The translations under genes were made by a program, and so were the position numbers. A stretch of 64,000 nt of DNA from Semisulcospira habei. Its lineage: Eukaryota > Mollusca > Gastropoda > Semisulcospiridae. Below, in pieces: positions 61,750 to 64,000 of this stretch. The stretch lies in the NCBI GenBank assembly GCA_036245525.1, contig BTPG01000005.1:126245725-126309724 (forward strand), given 5' to 3'. The notes below the pieces were generated by a model. That model saw nothing but the letters and a program-made list of their open reading frames with translations. It searched no databases and had not been told where the DNA came from. Every line of letters begins with the position of its first letter. Within the stretch, counting starts at the first letter, position 1.

Positions 61750-61781
61750 GCTGGTTCTGGTTCAGTCAATGGCAATGATAC
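61627..61781 (-). CDS. NACHT gene exon 1 (start codon) with 5' UTR
   Basis: The ATG is complementary to 61747-61749; coding part 61627-61749 is 41 codons ending at donor GTAAGTG. 61750-61781 is 5' UTR behind an acceptor-like GTTTTGCAG, so a further noncoding exon may lie upstream. It encodes ACAVAVDSPLRPPRDRI then NVKLFITSYSDEFFAERD. The FITSYSDEFFAERDML motif is the DUF4062-type start (in relatives FISSTFxDxxxERDxL). The in-phase continuation with exon 2 supports this start. Confidence 0.85.
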
Positions 61782-62440
61782 CTGCAAAACGTACGGGGGC
61801 AATAAGCATTTAACCCCCTTGTGCGTTATAAGCGTGCAATGATGTGCTCTGTGGGCCGATCATAGAATTTCATTGCCGAGGACTGATGTTTGCGTGAATG
61901 ACTGAGTGAGAGTGTGTATGTGTATGGAATCGTGTGGCCGGCCTACAGAGCACCTCGTCCAACCCTTGTGCTATACCTTTGGCTGTTGGTGGTGCTTTTG
62001 GTCGAGTTGACTCCATGAGTCTCCTCCCTTGGCGGGCCGTGCCCCCAACGGTTGAGACGATAGCATATGCCAGTATTTAGCCTAGTCTTATATATGAACC
62101 AGTTTTACACCTGACTGTGGTCGCTAAATTAATGACATACTTACTCTAAGATATTCTGTTTCATTTTAAAAGATATACTTTTACTTTTAAGTCATTTAGA
62201 CTTCTTAGATTAATATGCGTGTGTGTTGTGTGGGTGTGGTAGATGAGTGTGGGTGTGTGAGTTCGTACGTATTGGTTTGTGAGATTAGTTGTCCAGTTTT
62301 AAAGTTTTTACAGTGTGTGTAGGGTGTTGGGTTTGTGTGATAGAGCATTAATTATTTCTTGTTGTTGACTGATGTTTGTAATTGTAACGACACCAACACA
62401 CATTCCAATGCTTTATGTTTCTTAAGGCAAATGGCAATAA
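61782..62440. other. Upstream region of the NACHT gene, no recognised gene
   Basis: Possible 5' intron or promoter DNA. It contains GT-rich stretches (61910-61930, 62215-62340) and part of a palindrome-family-1 half unit (CCTTTGGCTGTTGGTGG at about 61975). I cannot identify a promoter element with confidence. Confidence 0.4.
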
Positions 62441-62444
62441 ACAG

Positions 62445-62445
<1 letters not shown>

Positions 62446-62504
<59 letters not shown>

Positions 62505-62518
62505 ATCTATCTGGTCAA
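62446..62518. repeat. (TATC)n microsatellite
   Basis: About 17 TATC units with one interruption, directly after AATGGCAATAAACAG. An AATAAA followed by a tetranucleotide tail suggests it may be the 3' end of a retroposon. Confidence 0.9.
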
Positions 62519-62699
62519 GAGTATGACTGGGTGTCCAATGGTAAAATCTACACCCTCCCTCACAAAACCTGCTACAAAATTATCAGAAGTGGTCAGATCA
62601 AACTAAGGCATACATCATTTTGTAGGGAAATGGATAAGGTTTCTAGTGATACATGATCTTTGGGTGACCACAGAAGAATTAGGACATTATCACAGTTTT

Positions 62700-64000
62700 T
62701 TGGATCAAATCCGAATTATAACTTGAGAACAAAACGTGACACATTTTACACATGCTCCATGGAACTCAGATTTTCAAAGGCATGCTGCACTATGAAAAAA
62801 TCACTGTTACTGTCACAAGAGGTTTGCAATGTTGGCCTAAATTACCATTGAGTTGATGATTTTCTACAGTGAGTTGCTTTTGTATAATTCACCATAATAT
62901 AAGAGCCTGCTTGAACATAACACGTCTTGTAAATTTTGTCAGCAGAAATCCTACTACAACAACACATTTTGAAAAATGGTCAATTATTAAAACTTATGTG
63001 TTATTTTGTAGAGTAGAGTATGTACTTTGGTTTTATGATGAAAGGTTTGTGGTTCTTACATGGAAAATCAAATGATCCAATTTTGAAGATTTGTACTCAG
63101 AATGGTGTAAATGTCGAGTTATGTTCAGTTTAGGCACTTATTTATCTCTACTAATCTGTTGTTTTTGCTGAAGACAACTGGTGTAGTGATTTATATCAAG
63201 GTTTTGAAGATGATGCATGGGTGATAGATGAAAGAAACCCTTTACGAGGTTTACAGTATGCGTCCAAATTTTGTGTGTAAATTGTTATGTTCAAGCAGTC
63301 CAGCAAATGTTATAAATATATTATTTTCTTTTCACTTATTTTGCAATAAATCTAAAGTAGAACTATACTTATTTAGACAAGACCTTGGTAGGCCCCAAAA
63401 TACCTAATTTTGTTTAGTTGAAATAATTTTATTGTATTTTTTTCTGCGTGCTGGCGTGTAAATGTTATGTTCAAACCAGTAAGCACATTTTTTTTTTGTT
63501 GAAGGGTAAATTTTGTTGCAAATCATTTTTAGTAGATGATGCCAACACATAAAAATAGTTATGCACATGCTGGTACACAACACATTTGAAACTCTTTTCA
63601 ATTTTTCCTCGTGAACATAACTTGACACAACTTTGTGGGATGTAAAGTTACGTTCAAACATTTATCACCTAAAATCACTTTATATAAAAAAACTAACAAT
63701 AACTGAAAAGATGCTGTTTACTTTTTTATAATAATAAAGCATGTGATACCTTCTAGGATAAACATTTCTTTGTTTTTGTTTGTACATAACTTTACACCAT
63801 CAGTATATCACATGCACTGTGTAAAGTTACGAACAAGCACCAATTTCATTTCTTTGGCTGTCCTGCAATAAAGTAGGTAAGATAACCAGATAAATCTATA
63901 AAATATGATTTTCAAGACGTATACAATTTTAGTGACTGCAAAACAAGATAATGTTGCAGCTATTCCTAATGAACATAACTCTACGTCGTGTCATGTTACG
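62700..64000. repeat. Array of GTGTAAAGTTATGTTC-like motifs in AT-rich DNA
   Basis: The motif or its complement recurs near 62915, 63116, 63286, 63453, 63614, 63648, 63783, 63820 and 63969. Three times it forms inverted pairs 20-50 bp apart (63613-63660, 63783-63835, 63969-64000). No credible ORF. The surrounding 1.3 kb is otherwise unique-looking. Confidence 0.6.

Noticed and set aside
1..64000. CRISPR array, bacterial operon or integrated virus
   Set aside because: No regular direct repeat-spacer array, Shine-Dalgarno-led gene clusters or envelope-type genes were seen. The short palindromes are dispersed and eukaryotic in style.

Overview
The window is eukaryotic nuclear DNA, most likely from a mollusc or another lophotrochozoan. 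The inference rests on spliced genes with GT-AG introns, DIRS, Jockey-like, RTE-like, hAT and piggyBac-like elements side by side, a TGATTGATTG-tailed SINE-like repeat, and intronic repeats built on TGACCTTGACCTTT. No prokaryotic or viral gene organisation is present. I ran no searches; family names come from motifs read by eye.

The single host gene lies on the minus strand. Thirteen coding exons between 61749 and 16254 join in phase to about 570 codons. They encode an N-terminal module resembling DUF4062 followed by a NACHT/STAND NTPase (Walker A in exon 8, Walker B in exon 10). The 3' part of the gene is beyond the left edge. Intron 5 (34864-58395) is about 23.5 kb and almost entirely transposon-filled. 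The sequence left of exon 13 is a nested transposon cluster in which I found no further exon.

Layout from left to right. 1-2584: 5' part of DIRS-a with a long open gag-like frame. 2585-15690: an old Jockey-like LINE cut by four insertions: DIRS-a, an RTE-like LINE-B that itself received LINE-A, a solo LTR, and an apparently intact three-exon hAT transposon. 15690-20150: exons 13 to 10 with palindromic repeats and a SINE-like insertion. 20158-24885: DIRS-b, whose reverse transcriptase is deleted. 25879-32452: DIRS-c, the structurally most complete DIRS. 33042-34863: exons 8 to 6. 36008-49312: DIRS-d, split by a 7 kb DNA transposon (38705-45674) with terminal inverted repeats of about 0.55 kb and a decayed transposase resembling the RAG1/Transib/CMC lineage. 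49670-57277: two inverted piggyBac-like deletion derivatives around a third TTAA-bounded element, which holds a Ty3/gypsy element lacking pol, itself split by a hAT-type MITE. 58396-61749: exons 5 to 1. 61782-64000: AT-rich upstream DNA with a (TATC)n tract and a recurring GTGTAAAGTTATGTTC motif.

Target-site duplications and broken reading frames allow many insertions to be ordered in time. All four DIRS elements, the three LINEs, the hAT gene, the RAG-like transposase and the gypsy element are on the minus strand, in the sense direction of the host gene.
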